DNA of 57,814 nt. Source: a virus. Position numbers and translations under genes: made by a program. The DNA is taken from positions 1-57,814 of IMG/VR virus record IMGVR_UViG_3300035703_000106, one strand, 5' to 3'. This document shows, one piece after another, positions 31,363 to 39,531 of the stretch. The first letter of the stretch is position 1, and the number at the start of each line of letters is the position of its first letter. Under the pieces are notes generated by a model. The model saw nothing but the letters and a program-made list of their open reading frames with translations, did no database searches and was not told the DNA's origin.

Positions 31363-31762
31363 TACTAACCCTTTCTCTCAATCCAGATGAAGAGAACCTG
31401 TGGTTCCTCTTATTATAATAAATGTCAATGCCAAGTTGTCTACATTCTTCTTTACCAGTAAAGTCCTTGAACCTATACTCTTCGCCGATAATACGAATGT
31501 TAATTGGATACATCTGTAGAATATCTATTAGATCTGCCTCAGTATGATACGGCACAATCTCATCCACATAGCTGACAGCTGCCAACTGGGAGTAACGTTC
31601 TACAATTGTTTGCACTGGCTTATTCTTTTCTATTCTATCAACAGATGGGTCGATCTGTAAACCACAAATAAGATAGTCGCACACACTTTTTGCTTCGCGG
31701 AGCATGGCAATATGCCCCGCGTGCAAAAGATCAAAGGTGGAAGCAGTAAATCCTATTTTCAT
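31220..31762 (-). CDS. Glycerol-3-phosphate cytidylyltransferase-like nucleotidyltransferase
   Basis: 180 residues. FTASTFDLLHAGHIAML (5-21) holds the HxGH motif and HRFSSSGLRER the (I/F)SSSxxR signature; together they fit glycerol-3-phosphate or related cytidylyltransferases (usual length about 130). The last 45 residues (after SGLRERVSNEQ) are encoded in an overlap with the TS-fold gene and are probably not folded. Makes CDP-alditols or activates a small phosphate for envelope or DNA modification. Its start overlaps the 84-residue gene by one base. Confidence 0.85.
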   Translation of the reverse strand: MKIGFTASTFDLLHAGHIAMLREAKSVCDYLICGLQIDPSVDRIEKNKPVQTIVERYSQLAAVSYVDEIVPYHTEADLIDILQMYPINIRIIGEEYRFKDFTGKEECRQLGIDIYYNKRNHRFSSSGLRERVSNEQGIRSNTSRGSKEPPKIIVSPRISDKDGRLAGYDLSAYLPGDSSR

Positions 31763-32016
31763 TAAATACTATCGTATTTCTTTTTCCATGCACTGCCATT
31801 GGTACGAAGACCTTCGGAAGCGAGCAATTGTTGATACATGATCCGAACCACCTCATTGCGGTTCGGGGCGTTCTGGATATCCCGGATAGTCTGTGCCTTC
31901 GCGGTCTTCTGACCCATAGTGCGAACATCACGCTTACTTACCATTTCAACAGAAGCAGCTTTTGCTTCTTCGAAAGGAAGAGTCTCGAGCGATTTAACGA
32001 ATTCTTGATATTCCAT
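31762..32016 (-). CDS. Conserved-looking hypothetical protein, 84 aa
   Basis: 84 residues, helical and basic: MEYQEFVKSLETLPFEEAKA, then NEVVRIMYQQLLASEGL and KKKYDSI. I associate it with a small protein widely kept in marine T4-like phages, from memory. It is joined to both neighbours by TAATG overlaps, so it is translated as part of the early operon starting at 32214. Function unknown. Confidence 0.7.
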   Translation of the reverse strand: MEYQEFVKSLETLPFEEAKAASVEMVSKRDVRTMGQKTAKAQTIRDIQNAPNRNEVVRIMYQQLLASEGLRTNGSAWKKKYDSI

Positions 32017-32189
32017 TATATGGCAAACTCCTCTTGTTCGTGGATTTCGAGCTCATCTACATGGCTATCATTTTTCAGATCGATCAGGGTCGATTCAGTA
32101 ACCCATTGATCCATGAGGATGTAGTCCTTTTCCCCATAGCGGTTGAAAAGCCATTCGTAGTATGTGACACGATAACGAAGTTCAGTCAT
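32016..32189 (-). CDS. Small early protein, 57 aa
   Basis: 57 residues beginning MTELRYRVTYYEWLFNRYGE, with an acidic C-terminus. AAAGGGAGATACAAG is its ribosome site, 25 bases after the early promoter at 32214-32242. Its TAATG junction couples it to the 84-residue gene. It is the promoter-proximal early gene of a metabolic operon; no motif is seen. Confidence 0.7.
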   Translation of the reverse strand: MTELRYRVTYYEWLFNRYGEKDYILMDQWVTESTLIDLKNDSHVDELEIHEQEEFAI

Positions 32190-32213
32190 CTTGTATCTCC
32201 CTTTGATAGGAGT

Positions 32214-32242
32214 AATATAAGACTTTACTTTTGAAATGTAAA
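32214..32242 (-). promoter_or_regulatory. Early promoter with conserved leader (copy C)
   Basis: GGGGGTTTACA (-35 at 32237-32242), 17-base spacer, TATATT (32214-32219). The whole leader to the ribosome site resembles copies at 12767 and 53275. Confidence 0.85.
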
Positions 32243-32262
32243 CCCCCTATTTTGGAAATATT

Positions 32263-33018
32263 TTATATCCCCAGGAGTTTCCAGAATGCATGATGGGAAG
32301 CTTTAGGATGTCCCTTAAAAAGATTTTTCATAATTAATCGGATCTTTTCTTTAGGAACATAGTAGAAATCGCTACGGCGTTTGTAGGCTAATACATAATC
32401 CATAGGATTAAAGATCTTTTCTAGCGGGTCTATTTCGTTATGCCATTCTGCTACTACAACTGGGCGCCACGCCTTTATGGTTTTTAGCCCACCATCAAGG
32501 ACGTGCGGTTCCCATCCCTCAACATCAATCTTAATAAGGTCTACATCTTGAAAGTTATACGAGTCTAACGTGTTTACATCCAATGTTTTAAATTCGAAAT
32601 TTTTATTAGACTTTACTAAATGGTGTCCCTTTTCTATTTCTTCTTCTTTCATAAAACGGGAAGTACCGCATCTATCATATTTCATTTTATAATAAAGAGA
32701 AGAAGGTTTATCCGATAAGCCTGTATTATAGGAAATGGTATTCGTTACATTAAATTCTTTTAAGTTACTATTCAGACATTCATAAAACGGGGGGCAAGGC
32801 TCAAAGGTATGAACTTCTTTAAAATAGGGGGAAAGACCAATAGCCATCTGCCCTACATTACTACCAATATCAATACATGTTCTACGCTTATCTTTATCTG
32901 GAAGAAAGTATTCTACCGTGAACTCTGCCATATGGTTTTGCCATTCAGCGGGTGACCAATTGCTTAGCCCATTATCATTCTCGGTGTCAATTACCCACCA
33001 ACCGTTTAATTTTTTCAT
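32263..33018 (-). CDS. FkbM-family SAM methyltransferase
   Basis: 251 residues. CIDIGSNVGQMAIGLSPYF (about 48-66) is the SAM-binding motif, followed by VHTFEPCPPFYECLNSNL and the FkbM signature DLIKIDVEGWEPHVLDGG. Family members methylate hydroxyls of sugars and secondary metabolites. One-base overlap with the primase-like gene. The operon ends at 32263, just before promoter copy C. Confidence 0.9.
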   Translation of the reverse strand: MKKLNGWWVIDTENDNGLSNWSPAEWQNHMAEFTVEYFLPDKDKRRTCIDIGSNVGQMAIGLSPYFKEVHTFEPCPPFYECLNSNLKEFNVTNTISYNTGLSDKPSSLYYKMKYDRCGTSRFMKEEEIEKGHHLVKSNKNFEFKTLDVNTLDSYNFQDVDLIKIDVEGWEPHVLDGGLKTIKAWRPVVVAEWHNEIDPLEKIFNPMDYVLAYKRRSDFYYVPKEKIRLIMKNLFKGHPKASHHAFWKLLGI

Positions 33019-33950
33019 TATACGTTCCTATATGCGTATTCTAGAGCTCTATCAGCTTCTACATTTAATGGTCTATTCTCGTACCAATTACCGTTTTCAT
33101 TATCAAATTGTTTACAAAGTTCTGCGATCTGGGCAGATGTAATAGGATATTCCTTCTCGATCGCGCGTGCGGCGATCGCGACCATCATCTGATACATCTT
33201 GTGATACCAACCTGTATTGGTAATAGTAACATATTCTGCAGCAAGCTTCTTAGGCCAGAATGGACAATCGTGATAGCTATTCCAATAGATTCCCGTGTTC
33301 TGCATCATAGATTTGCGGTGGTTTACTACTTGATCTGCTAGCTCAGGAGGTAGTCGATCGAGAAAGCTATTGCCACTCTTAGCCCTATCTACGTAGGGGT
33401 ATTTAGCAAGTAGATCAGATACGCAGAGTGGGACATTGCCGCCACTAAAAATAAAATTAAAAGCATCAGCATACGTCGCAGGGATGTAATACATTCGGCT
33501 GAGGTCTTTACATTGTTTGTCTCCTGCGTCGTTAAGATGCGATTGCAGGGCGAACCAGAAATGTTTAATATCTGATGTCGGTATATGCCGGTCAAGCTCG
33601 AAGACAAGCCGAAACTTTGGTTTATCAGGACGCGAGCTTGCAGTAGAATAACAAACATACCGCCAGCCAGCAGTCCGTGAATTAACATAATCATTTAAAT
33701 CTCCATTAATCTCGACGTCATCAACATCAACAGCACACCAACCTCCCCAAGCAAGTACATTTTTGTTTGAGCGTGTGGTTCCAGCTTCGTATACAGCAGG
33801 AGAAATAAGTTCTGCATCTTTCTTACCTTTCTTTGGTTGTTTAGCCAAACCATAAAGTAATTTCTCTAGCTGGTCAAAGCTAGAGAAATCCATTCTACGA
33901 TATGTCTTATTATCAAACTGGCTCTTAAAGAGCGTTAGGGAGATAGTCAC
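33018..33950 (-). CDS. Archaeo-eukaryotic primase-like (primase-polymerase) protein
   Basis: 310 residues. GGWCAVDVDDVE (69-80) contains the paired catalytic acids D75 and D77/D78, then a CYSTASSRPDKPKFRLVFEL strand-turn and CKDLSRMYYIPA, which resembles the conserved Asp-x-x-Arg element of plasmid and phage AEP primases. The C-terminal half is helical, like PriCT-type domains. T4's own primase gp61 is a DnaG-type protein and is not seen in this window, so this could supply primers for gp41 and gp43 or act in repair. Assigned by motif only. Confidence 0.65.
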   Translation of the reverse strand: MTISLTLFKSQFDNKTYRRMDFSSFDQLEKLLYGLAKQPKKGKKDAELISPAVYEAGTTRSNKNVLAWGGWCAVDVDDVEINGDLNDYVNSRTAGWRYVCYSTASSRPDKPKFRLVFELDRHIPTSDIKHFWFALQSHLNDAGDKQCKDLSRMYYIPATYADAFNFIFSGGNVPLCVSDLLAKYPYVDRAKSGNSFLDRLPPELADQVVNHRKSMMQNTGIYWNSYHDCPFWPKKLAAEYVTITNTGWYHKMYQMMVAIAARAIEKEYPITSAQIAELCKQFDNENGNWYENRPLNVEADRALEYAYRNV

Positions 33951-34594
33951 TTTATACCACCATCATATGAATCGAAAGCCCAATATCTTTCCTTACACCA
34001 CCAACATTTTTTACAAGGCGACTTAGAACTAATAATGCAACTATTTGTTAGCGTAGAAAGTTCTTCAATGCCAAATTTTTTATACTGTGCAGCAATGAAT
34101 TTTTTATCTACAATAGCCCACGGAAATTCATATGGATGTTTTGTATAAAGTTCTTTTATACGATTATCGTCATTCCATATATCGGTTTCTCTAGCACTTG
34201 GCCCACCTAAACTAATACCATCTAACACCGCTTTACAGTGATATCTTTCATTAAGATATTTTCTTGAAACACGGGTCATTTCAATCTTCGTACCATCTGG
34301 ACTAATATAAGGAACCACGGTTAAAGGTTGGATCAGGTCATAACCGGTCTGATCAGTAATCCATCGGATTATGTTTTCTACTGTTTCATACGGTTTAATA
34401 CTAGGTTTAGATACATCATATCCTGTTACTGGATAAATGTATACCCCATCTTTTCTATCCTGAGCCATTTTAACAAGGAGATAAAGAATAAGAGAAGAAT
34501 CAATACCGCCAGATAGTTGTACCCCGATCGATTTAAAAGATCGGGGAAACTTTTCGAAGAAATCTAGTATAATACCCTCGTGTTCTAGTAGCAT
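33947..34594 (-). CDS. QueC-like 7-cyano-7-deazaguanine synthase / PP-loop ATPase
   Basis: 215 residues from a Met overlapping the MazG-like stop by one base. SIGVQLSGGIDSSLILYLL holds the ATP-pyrophosphatase P-loop (SGGIDSS). The C-terminus has the zinc-type cysteine cluster PCKKCWWCKERYWAF expected of QueC (C-x2-C-x2-C). QueC turns CDG into preQ0, used for tRNA queuosine or phage DNA 7-deazaguanine. No queD, queE or dpdA partner is visible here, so another PP-loop role cannot be excluded. Confidence 0.7.
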   Translation of the reverse strand: MLLEHEGIILDFFEKFPRSFKSIGVQLSGGIDSSLILYLLVKMAQDRKDGVYIYPVTGYDVSKPSIKPYETVENIIRWITDQTGYDLIQPLTVVPYISPDGTKIEMTRVSRKYLNERYHCKAVLDGISLGGPSARETDIWNDDNRIKELYTKHPYEFPWAIVDKKFIAAQYKKFGIEELSTLTNSCIISSKSPCKKCWWCKERYWAFDSYDGGIK

Positions 34595-35007
34595 TAGAAA
34601 GCCGAATTTAGATCGCCATGGTTTCCATAATGGGAAGGCGGTTGCCAATCAGAGGGTTTAATCAGATCCGGCAATCCAAACGGATTCGGTCTACCAGGCT
34701 TTACACCAGGCTCTTTCTGCATGTTTGCCCAGTGGACACGGTTCCAAGCATCGCTAGCATTCACACCAAACACATCCAGTGTACCGATAGCAAAGACGCA
34801 TAGGTCGATCAGACCATCTACAATCTCTTCTGGATTCTTAGTAGCATATGCTGCCACAGTCTCGTCCAGCTCTTCTTTACACATTGACAGACGAAACTCT
34901 AGGTATTTGTCCATCAGTTCTTTATTGTCTTTGTTCTTCTCAAACCAATCGCGTACACCAAACTTATCGTGCATGTCACGGATATCATTTGCCCAGTTAT
35001 AACTCAT
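34594..35007 (-). CDS. MazG-like nucleoside triphosphate pyrophosphohydrolase
   Basis: 137 residues from MSYNWANDIRDMHDKFG, set by GGAGAATAAT upstream. The all-alpha NTP-PPase motif is MCKEELDETVAA, then EEIVDGLIDLCVFAIGTL (E-x-x-D). It hydrolyses (d)NTPs or alarmone-like nucleotides; MazG-like genes are common in marine phages. It has its own TTTACG/TATAAT promoter. A C-terminal tail with PGRPNPFGLPDLIKP is characteristic of the phage form. Confidence 0.85.
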   Translation of the reverse strand: MSYNWANDIRDMHDKFGVRDWFEKNKDNKELMDKYLEFRLSMCKEELDETVAAYATKNPEEIVDGLIDLCVFAIGTLDVFGVNASDAWNRVHWANMQKEPGVKPGRPNPFGLPDLIKPSDWQPPSHYGNHGDLNSAF

Positions 35008-35033
35008 ATTATTCTCCATTCATTTATGTTCAT

Positions 35034-35062
35034 ATTATACATCATTTGATATTGTTCGTAAA
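35034..35062 (-). promoter_or_regulatory. Sigma70-type promoter before the MazG-like gene
   Basis: TTTACG (35057-35062), 17-base spacer, TATAAT (35034-35039). It lies between the MazG-like start and the preceding 74-residue gene. Confidence 0.75.
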
Positions 35063-35065
35063 TAC

Positions 35066-35290
35066 TTATGTATTACTATATTCTACAACCTTCACAAGGG
35101 AATCGGTCCGGTCACCGTCTTTCCTCCATATCTCCGAAGCTTCCTCAGCTTCCCAGAAATTATCAAATAGCACCGGATATATCATACCAAATCCTATATA
35201 ATCCCTTTCCGTCTTAGTCGACAATTGATCTTCAGTGACGTAAACCCAATCATCTCCCATCTTAACCTTTATGGCATACGTTTTACTCAT
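35066..35290 (-). CDS. Hypothetical protein, 74 aa
   Basis: 74 residues: [20 protein letters not shown], then a [20 protein letters not shown] segment. Soluble, mixed alpha/beta, possibly a small domain for binding nucleic acids or proteins. Four-base overlap with the end of gp43 (ATGA). Not recognised. Confidence 0.65.
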   Translation of the reverse strand: MSKTYAIKVKMGDDWVYVTEDQLSTKTERDYIGFGMIYPVLFDNFWEAEEASEIWRKDGDRTDSLVKVVEYSNT

Positions 35291-37806
35291 CCAAATATAT
35301 CCTCCAATGTAATACGTTCCTCGGAGCTCCAGCCGATTGCTTGCAAGATAGGTTCAAGTGGCTCTAGGAATGTCTTTTCGAATTGCTTATCGTAGTCGAC
35401 ATATTTATGGAGATTTAATTCGGGCGGCAGATAGTCCGGATAGGCGATTACATTCTCTTTGATAGGATTCGGCAGCTTCAGATAGGCGAACTTAATCTTT
35501 TCACCTTCCTTAATGGTCTCGTACTTGTTCTCGAGACCTTTCTCTTTCAGGTAGTGGTTATAGAGCAAAGCAGCCCGGACGTGGATCGGGCAGCCTTTTG
35601 AATAGATGTCACGCTTATCCGCCCACTTGTTAATCTCAGTAACACCGCGGGGGAAGGAAGCATTCTCTGGATGCAGATTGCGGAACTCGGCCTTAAAGTT
35701 CTGGATAAAGCGCTGCGTGCCTTTCTCGTCACCGGCGATCATAAGCTTAAATGCCTTCTTAAACTTATCCCGCACAATCTCAGGGGTAGACGACTTAATG
35801 GCTTCAATACCCATGATCTTCATCTTCGGCTCAGCGTACTGGACACCTTCGGAGTTATGGACGTTCAGGATGTAGCGCTTCTTTGCCTGCCAGATGCCAC
35901 GGTCAGCGATAACCTCACGCTCCATAACCATACGCGGCTGGTAGCATTTCATATGCTTAAACAGTTCCTCCATTGAACCTTCGAACATCTTATTAAAGTG
36001 GTTATCACACACTTCGGATAGGAATGCTACCGGGTCTTTTGGTTTAAACTTTTCGATGAACTGAGAGAAATCCACATACACAGAGTCGGTGTCAATAGCG
36101 ATTACATAGTCTTTATCCGTACCAAGGATCTTGTTCAGTTCAGCGTTCACCGCACGTTCACACCACTTAATAACGAACTGACCAGTCAGCGTAATACCTT
36201 CCGCGATGCGCAGATCAAAGTAACGGTAGTACTGGTTACCTAATGCACCGAAGAGACTGTTAAGCAGAATCTTAATCGCCATCTGACGGTTGTTCAGCTG
36301 GTTAATCTCGCGTTCAATCTCTGGGGTAGGTGTCTTCTGATATGCAGACTGTGCTGCAAGCATCTTCTTCTTAGTAGCTTTACGGTCTGCATAGTAGTCT
36401 ACAATGATCTTAGGCATAACACCTTCTACATCTTTACGATACACAGAACCATTTGCCGCGACTGCGATGTCACGTGCAGCTTGTGCTGGATGCATGACAG
36501 GGCCAGACCGGAGGTAATAATCCACACCGCCCATGAGCATATCTGACGGATCCTTAAGCAAAGTCTCTGGCGACATGTTCCACTGGGCGATGATGTTAGG
36601 ATACAGAGAGTTAAGGTCGAAGCTAACCACCCACTTATACATGGCTGGAACAACTTCCTTCACGTACCCGCCCGCGAACTTTACATCGATCTTTTCGCTG
36701 CGCTTCTTATGTGGCACCGCAATCTTTTTGGCATTCAGCTCGCGATAGACGATCGAATCCCAGATAGCTGTAGTACCAAATGCATCTGAATAGTTTACGC
36801 CTGCACGATACGCAATCGTAAGGCAAAGTGTAATCAGTTCCATCTTTTGGTCAATACGTTCTACCAGTTCGACGTCTTTGATGTTATAGTCGATATACAG
36901 CTGATGGTTTTCGTTGTACAGATTGCGAAGGTTACCATATTCTTCATATGACAACTTACGTTCACCGAGCACCACATATGCAATATGGTCTAGCTTATAG
37001 GATTCCTGTGCACCGTAGCTATAGCCGAACTTCTGGAACAAGTCATAGTAATCCATCTGGGCAATACCCACAATGTCATACATGTCCATATTCTTATTCT
37101 TAAACTGGACTGACTTCTTCTCGATCATACCCCACGGCGAAAGCGACTTAGCAGCTTTCTCGTCACCCAGACGCGCAATGCGGTTAATGATATAAGGCAT
37201 ATCGAAGAATCGCATGTTCCATCCAGTAATGGCGTCAGGGTAATCGCTTTTCCAGAACGTAAGGAACTTAACCAGCAGTTCAACCTCTGATTCGCACTTA
37301 TGGTACTGAATCAGAATGTCTTTATGGCTTGACTTGCTAATATCCCAGTCTTTTAATCCCCAGACGTGATAGACACTGCTACGGCTGGTCTTGAGAGTAA
37401 TTGCAGTGATTGGATGTGCCGCTTCTTCTGGGGTGGGGAATCCAGCATCGGAATAAACTTCGATATCGATGTTTGCCACATTCAGGAACGACCGGTCGAA
37501 CTTAATGTCACTTGGAAATTTGCTAGTAATGAACTGGTGGATGTAGTTCGTATTACCCCAGAACTTAAAGCCGATCACGTCTTCGTACTGTTGCATAAAG
37601 TCACGGGCATCGCCCATGCTATCGAACTGCATAGGTGCTACAGATTGACCTTCCATAGTAGTCCACTCAGACTCTTTGTCACCGTTGTTGGGAACAAAGA
37701 GAGTGGGGCAGAACTTATATTTCTGTGTGATCGGTGTACCGTTATCGGTATAGCCACGATAAAGGATTTGGTTGCCAAAGCGGGCGACGTTGGTGTAAAA
37801 AGACAT
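35287..37806 (-). CDS. 43: Family B DNA polymerase gp43
   Basis: 839 residues. Exonuclease motifs include NIDIEVY and [14 protein letters not shown]; polymerase motif A is [20 protein letters not shown], motif [20 protein letters not shown], motif [13 protein letters not shown]. This is the T4-type replicative polymerase with 3'-5' proofreading; T4 gp43 is 898. It works with clamp gp45, loader gp44/62 and helicase gp41. Expression is probably controlled by RegA and by a G-run promoter at 37828-37856. Confidence 0.97.
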   Translation of the reverse strand: MSFYTNVARFGNQILYRGYTDNGTPITQKYKFCPTLFVPNNGDKESEWTTMEGQSVAPMQFDSMGDARDFMQQYEDVIGFKFWGNTNYIHQFITSKFPSDIKFDRSFLNVANIDIEVYSDAGFPTPEEAAHPITAITLKTSRSSVYHVWGLKDWDISKSSHKDILIQYHKCESEVELLVKFLTFWKSDYPDAITGWNMRFFDMPYIINRIARLGDEKAAKSLSPWGMIEKKSVQFKNKNMDMYDIVGIAQMDYYDLFQKFGYSYGAQESYKLDHIAYVVLGERKLSYEEYGNLRNLYNENHQLYIDYNIKDVELVERIDQKMELITLCLTIAYRAGVNYSDAFGTTAIWDSIVYRELNAKKIAVPHKKRSEKIDVKFAGGYVKEVVPAMYKWVVSFDLNSLYPNIIAQWNMSPETLLKDPSDMLMGGVDYYLRSGPVMHPAQAARDIAVAANGSVYRKDVEGVMPKIIVDYYADRKATKKKMLAAQSAYQKTPTPEIEREINQLNNRQMAIKILLNSLFGALGNQYYRYFDLRIAEGITLTGQFVIKWCERAVNAELNKILGTDKDYVIAIDTDSVYVDFSQFIEKFKPKDPVAFLSEVCDNHFNKMFEGSMEELFKHMKCYQPRMVMEREVIADRGIWQAKKRYILNVHNSEGVQYAEPKMKIMGIEAIKSSTPEIVRDKFKKAFKLMIAGDEKGTQRFIQNFKAEFRNLHPENASFPRGVTEINKWADKRDIYSKGCPIHVRAALLYNHYLKEKGLENKYETIKEGEKIKFAYLKLPNPIKENVIAYPDYLPPELNLHKYVDYDKQFEKTFLEPLEPILQAIGWSSEERITLEDIFG

Positions 37807-37827
37807 AGTACCTCCATGATTACGTTT

Positions 37828-37856
37828 ATTCTACCACAGGATGGAGCTACCGTATA
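37828..37856 (-). promoter_or_regulatory. Variant early promoter before gp43
   Basis: GGGGGTATACG (-35 TATACG at 37851-37856), 17-base spacer, TAGAAT (37828-37833). The G-run and spacing match the TTTACA promoters, with weaker boxes. It overlaps the end of the upstream oxygenase gene. Confidence 0.6.
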
Positions 37857-38434
37857 CCCCCTATGACAGCCACTAAATGCAATCTGGTTTCTCTACTAGA
37901 ATTAAATGCCGTATGGTGCTTTGTAGTATCTGCCATCCACCATTTATTTAACTCAAGATGTTTTACCTCATCTTCTATTACCATGAAACACCCTTCTTGG
38001 GTTTTTATTGGATAGTGTAATCTAGGCATTCCTTCATCCACATGCCAAGTTAAGCAAGTTTTAGGCTCCGATTTAAATATCCTAATCCTACCTAAAATAT
38101 ATCTTTCATTTAAAGTATTATAGATTTCTTCAAAAACGGTTCCTTTAAAAATATTACAAAGAATTGTAAAGTCTTTTTCGTGTAATCTTATTTTTTTATC
38201 CGGTACTTCTATCTTAACAATACCGTCTTCTTTTATTATCTTTTTATTAGACCAGTCTTTTAAAAGACTACCGGTGGCAAGGGTATAATCATGTTCAAAT
38301 CCAGGAATGGTGTTTAGTCCTATTTGTCCATGACGGTCTAAACACTTAATCATTTCGGGAGTTAATCTTTTTAAAAGATTAGGAAATTTAGGAAGATCTG
38401 TTATTTCTTCAAAATGACTCACTTTTATCTCCAT
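37847..38434 (-). CDS. Fe(II)/2OG oxygenase, Asp/Asn hydroxylase-like
   Basis: 195 residues. CLTWHVDEGMPRLHYPIKTQ carries His-x-Asp, TTKHHTAFNSSRETRLHLVA the distal His and the 2OG-binding Arg; GCFMVIEDEVKHLELNKWW lies between. AT-rich compared with gp43 next to it, suggesting later acquisition. It overlaps the 79-residue gene by 26 bases. Probable amino-acid or small-molecule hydroxylase; substrate unknown. Confidence 0.8.
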   Translation of the reverse strand: MEIKVSHFEEITDLPKFPNLLKRLTPEMIKCLDRHGQIGLNTIPGFEHDYTLATGSLLKDWSNKKIIKEDGIVKIEVPDKKIRLHEKDFTILCNIFKGTVFEEIYNTLNERYILGRIRIFKSEPKTCLTWHVDEGMPRLHYPIKTQEGCFMVIEDEVKHLELNKWWMADTTKHHTAFNSSRETRLHLVAVIGGIR

Positions 38435-38648
38435 GATATTTTCGCATAATATTGTGATTCTCTACAATGTCCATTAGATTTGATTGTGCTTCCATTGCAG
38501 TTAAAAACTCACTTCCATCTTCAACATGATTAATTATGTTCCAAAACATCTCTTTGTCGATATTTCGAGCCATACAGTAATCCACAACCGCGGCCATTAT
38601 GTAATCAAACTCCGTCAGACCGAGGTGATTCGTTTCTTCTTTATCCAT
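38409..38648 (-). CDS. Hypothetical helical protein, 79 aa
   Basis: 79 residues, acidic and helical: LGLTEFDYIMAAVVDYCMAR and VEDGSEFLTAMEAQSNLMDI. No membrane segment. Its ribosome site GGAGGT lies in the 3' arm of a 9-bp hairpin (38653-38683). Function unknown. Confidence 0.65.
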   Translation of the reverse strand: MDKEETNHLGLTEFDYIMAAVVDYCMARNIDKEMFWNIINHVEDGSEFLTAMEAQSNLMDIVENHNIMRKYHGDKSESF

Positions 38649-38652
38649 AGAA

Positions 38653-38683
38653 AAATACCTCCATGCTGTGCACAGAGGTATTT
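38653..38683 (-). promoter_or_regulatory. Hairpin covering the ribosome site of the 79-residue gene
   Basis: AAATACCTC (minus strand, 38675-38683) pairs with GAGGTATTT (38653-38661) around a 13-base loop. The second arm contains the Shine-Dalgarno GGAGGT. An AATAAATA late-promoter-like box overlaps its upstream edge. Confidence 0.45.
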
Positions 38684-38703
38684 ATTTGTTTTAAATTATG
38701 ATT

Positions 38704-38757
38704 TTACTTCTTTTTACCGTTTATAAAATCTAATTCTTCGTCGGTATATGGCCACAT
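38704..38757 (-). CDS. Micro-ORF, 17 aa (MWPYTDEELDFINGKKK)
   Basis: 17 codons. The ATG overlaps the stop of the 20-codon micro-ORF (TAATG), inside which lies its AACGGCGG upstream region. The acidic middle and basic tail look protein-like, and short MWPYT-type peptides occur in marine T4-like phage genomes in my recollection. Low certainty because of size. Confidence 0.4.
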   Translation of the reverse strand: MWPYTDEELDFINGKKK

Positions 38758-38819
38758 TATTTGCCGCCGTTCTTTTTCTCGGTAAGGGAACGAAGATATG
38801 AGTGATCTGGATCTAACAT
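38757..38819 (-). CDS. Micro-ORF, 20 aa
   Basis: Reads MLDPDHSYLRSLTEKKNGGK. Ribosome site AAAGGAATAAGCAT is at good distance, and it follows the 75-residue gene by four bases. Together with the 17-codon ORF it forms a coupled pair. Size prevents firm calling. Confidence 0.4.
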   Translation of the reverse strand: MLDPDHSYLRSLTEKKNGGK

Positions 38820-38823
38820 ATGC

Positions 38824-39051
38824 TTATTCCTTTTTGGAAACGAAAGAATACATTTCCTGGGCCTTCTTCATAAGCTCGTCCATGCTATAAGGCGTATATG
38901 CGTTAGCAGCTTTTGCTTCTTCAATAGTAGCTTTGCCAATCGCCATCATCTTTTCCCAGTACTGTATATTCAAAGCAGTCTGCTTGTCCATGTAGTCTTT
39001 TGCCATCTCGAGGACATCGGCACGAATTTCGAAGGGGTTCTTATTGCTCAT
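38824..39051 (-). CDS. Conserved-looking helical protein, 75 aa
   Basis: 75 residues from MSNKNPFEIRADVLEMAKDY with an AAAGGAGCTAAAA site. Entirely helical, with KKAQEMYSFVSKKE at the end. The NPFEIRADVL motif is one I associate with a small conserved protein of marine T4-like phages. Overlaps the 66-residue gene by 11 bases. Role unknown, possibly a structural or chaperone helical bundle. Confidence 0.7.
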   Translation of the reverse strand: MSNKNPFEIRADVLEMAKDYMDKQTALNIQYWEKMMAIGKATIEEAKAANAYTPYSMDELMKKAQEMYSFVSKKE

Positions 39052-39241
39052 TTTTAGCTCCTTTAGACATTTTATCAAAATTGTATTTCATCATATTTTC
39101 AGTATTGTCAAGAAGCATAGTGGCGAACTGGGTCTGGGCCTCAATATATTTGTGCGCCATAGCATTTAGTTCTGGATCTTTAATAACAGTATTAGTGAAA
39201 GTCTTCTTAGCTTGTTGGAAATAGTTTACTATTATTTTCAT
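39041..39241 (-). CDS. Helical protein, possibly phasin-like, 66 aa
   Basis: 66 residues: VNYFQQAKKTFTNTVIKDPE then AQTQFATMLLDNTENMMKYN. Amphipathic helices recall phasin-like or coat proteins. Adjacent to another all-helical small gene of similar composition, so they may be distant paralogues or partners. Function not known. Confidence 0.6.
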   Translation of the reverse strand: MKIIVNYFQQAKKTFTNTVIKDPELNAMAHKYIEAQTQFATMLLDNTENMMKYNFDKMSKGAKNEQ

Positions 39242-39294
39242 TTTCAGTCTCCTGTGTTGTGATGGGGAGAGATTATCCTCTCCCCTGTGTGTTA

Positions 39295-39531
39295 TTACAT
39301 TCTGCGACCGTAAGCACCTTGAAGCGCAAGAGCTTCAATATCATATCTGCTAAGACCGATATCAAGAAGTTCAGCATCTGAAAGTCTAGATAGTTCTTTC
39401 AACGTGCTCTTATACATCTTGTGCTTAGCATAATTGATGCGAACGATTTCACCCAATCTTGAGATTAGGTTAATTATTTCAGAGATTGGACTCTGTAAGT
39501 AGTTGGTGATTGTTAGTATGTAGTGTGTCAT
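39295..39531 (-). CDS. DUF1127 domain protein
   Basis: 78 residues. The C-terminal TLKELSRLSDAELLDIGLSR is the DUF1127 signature (L-x-x-L-x-D-x-x-L-x-D-I-G-L-x-R), typical of small alphaproteobacterial proteins, some of which bind RNA and tune phosphate or sRNA metabolism. GAGGAAAAAAC precedes the start. It overlaps the Hsp20 gene by 53 bases. Probably host-derived. Confidence 0.85.
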   Translation of the reverse strand: MTHYILTITNYLQSPISEIINLISRLGEIVRINYAKHKMYKSTLKELSRLSDAELLDIGLSRYDIEALALQGAYGRRM

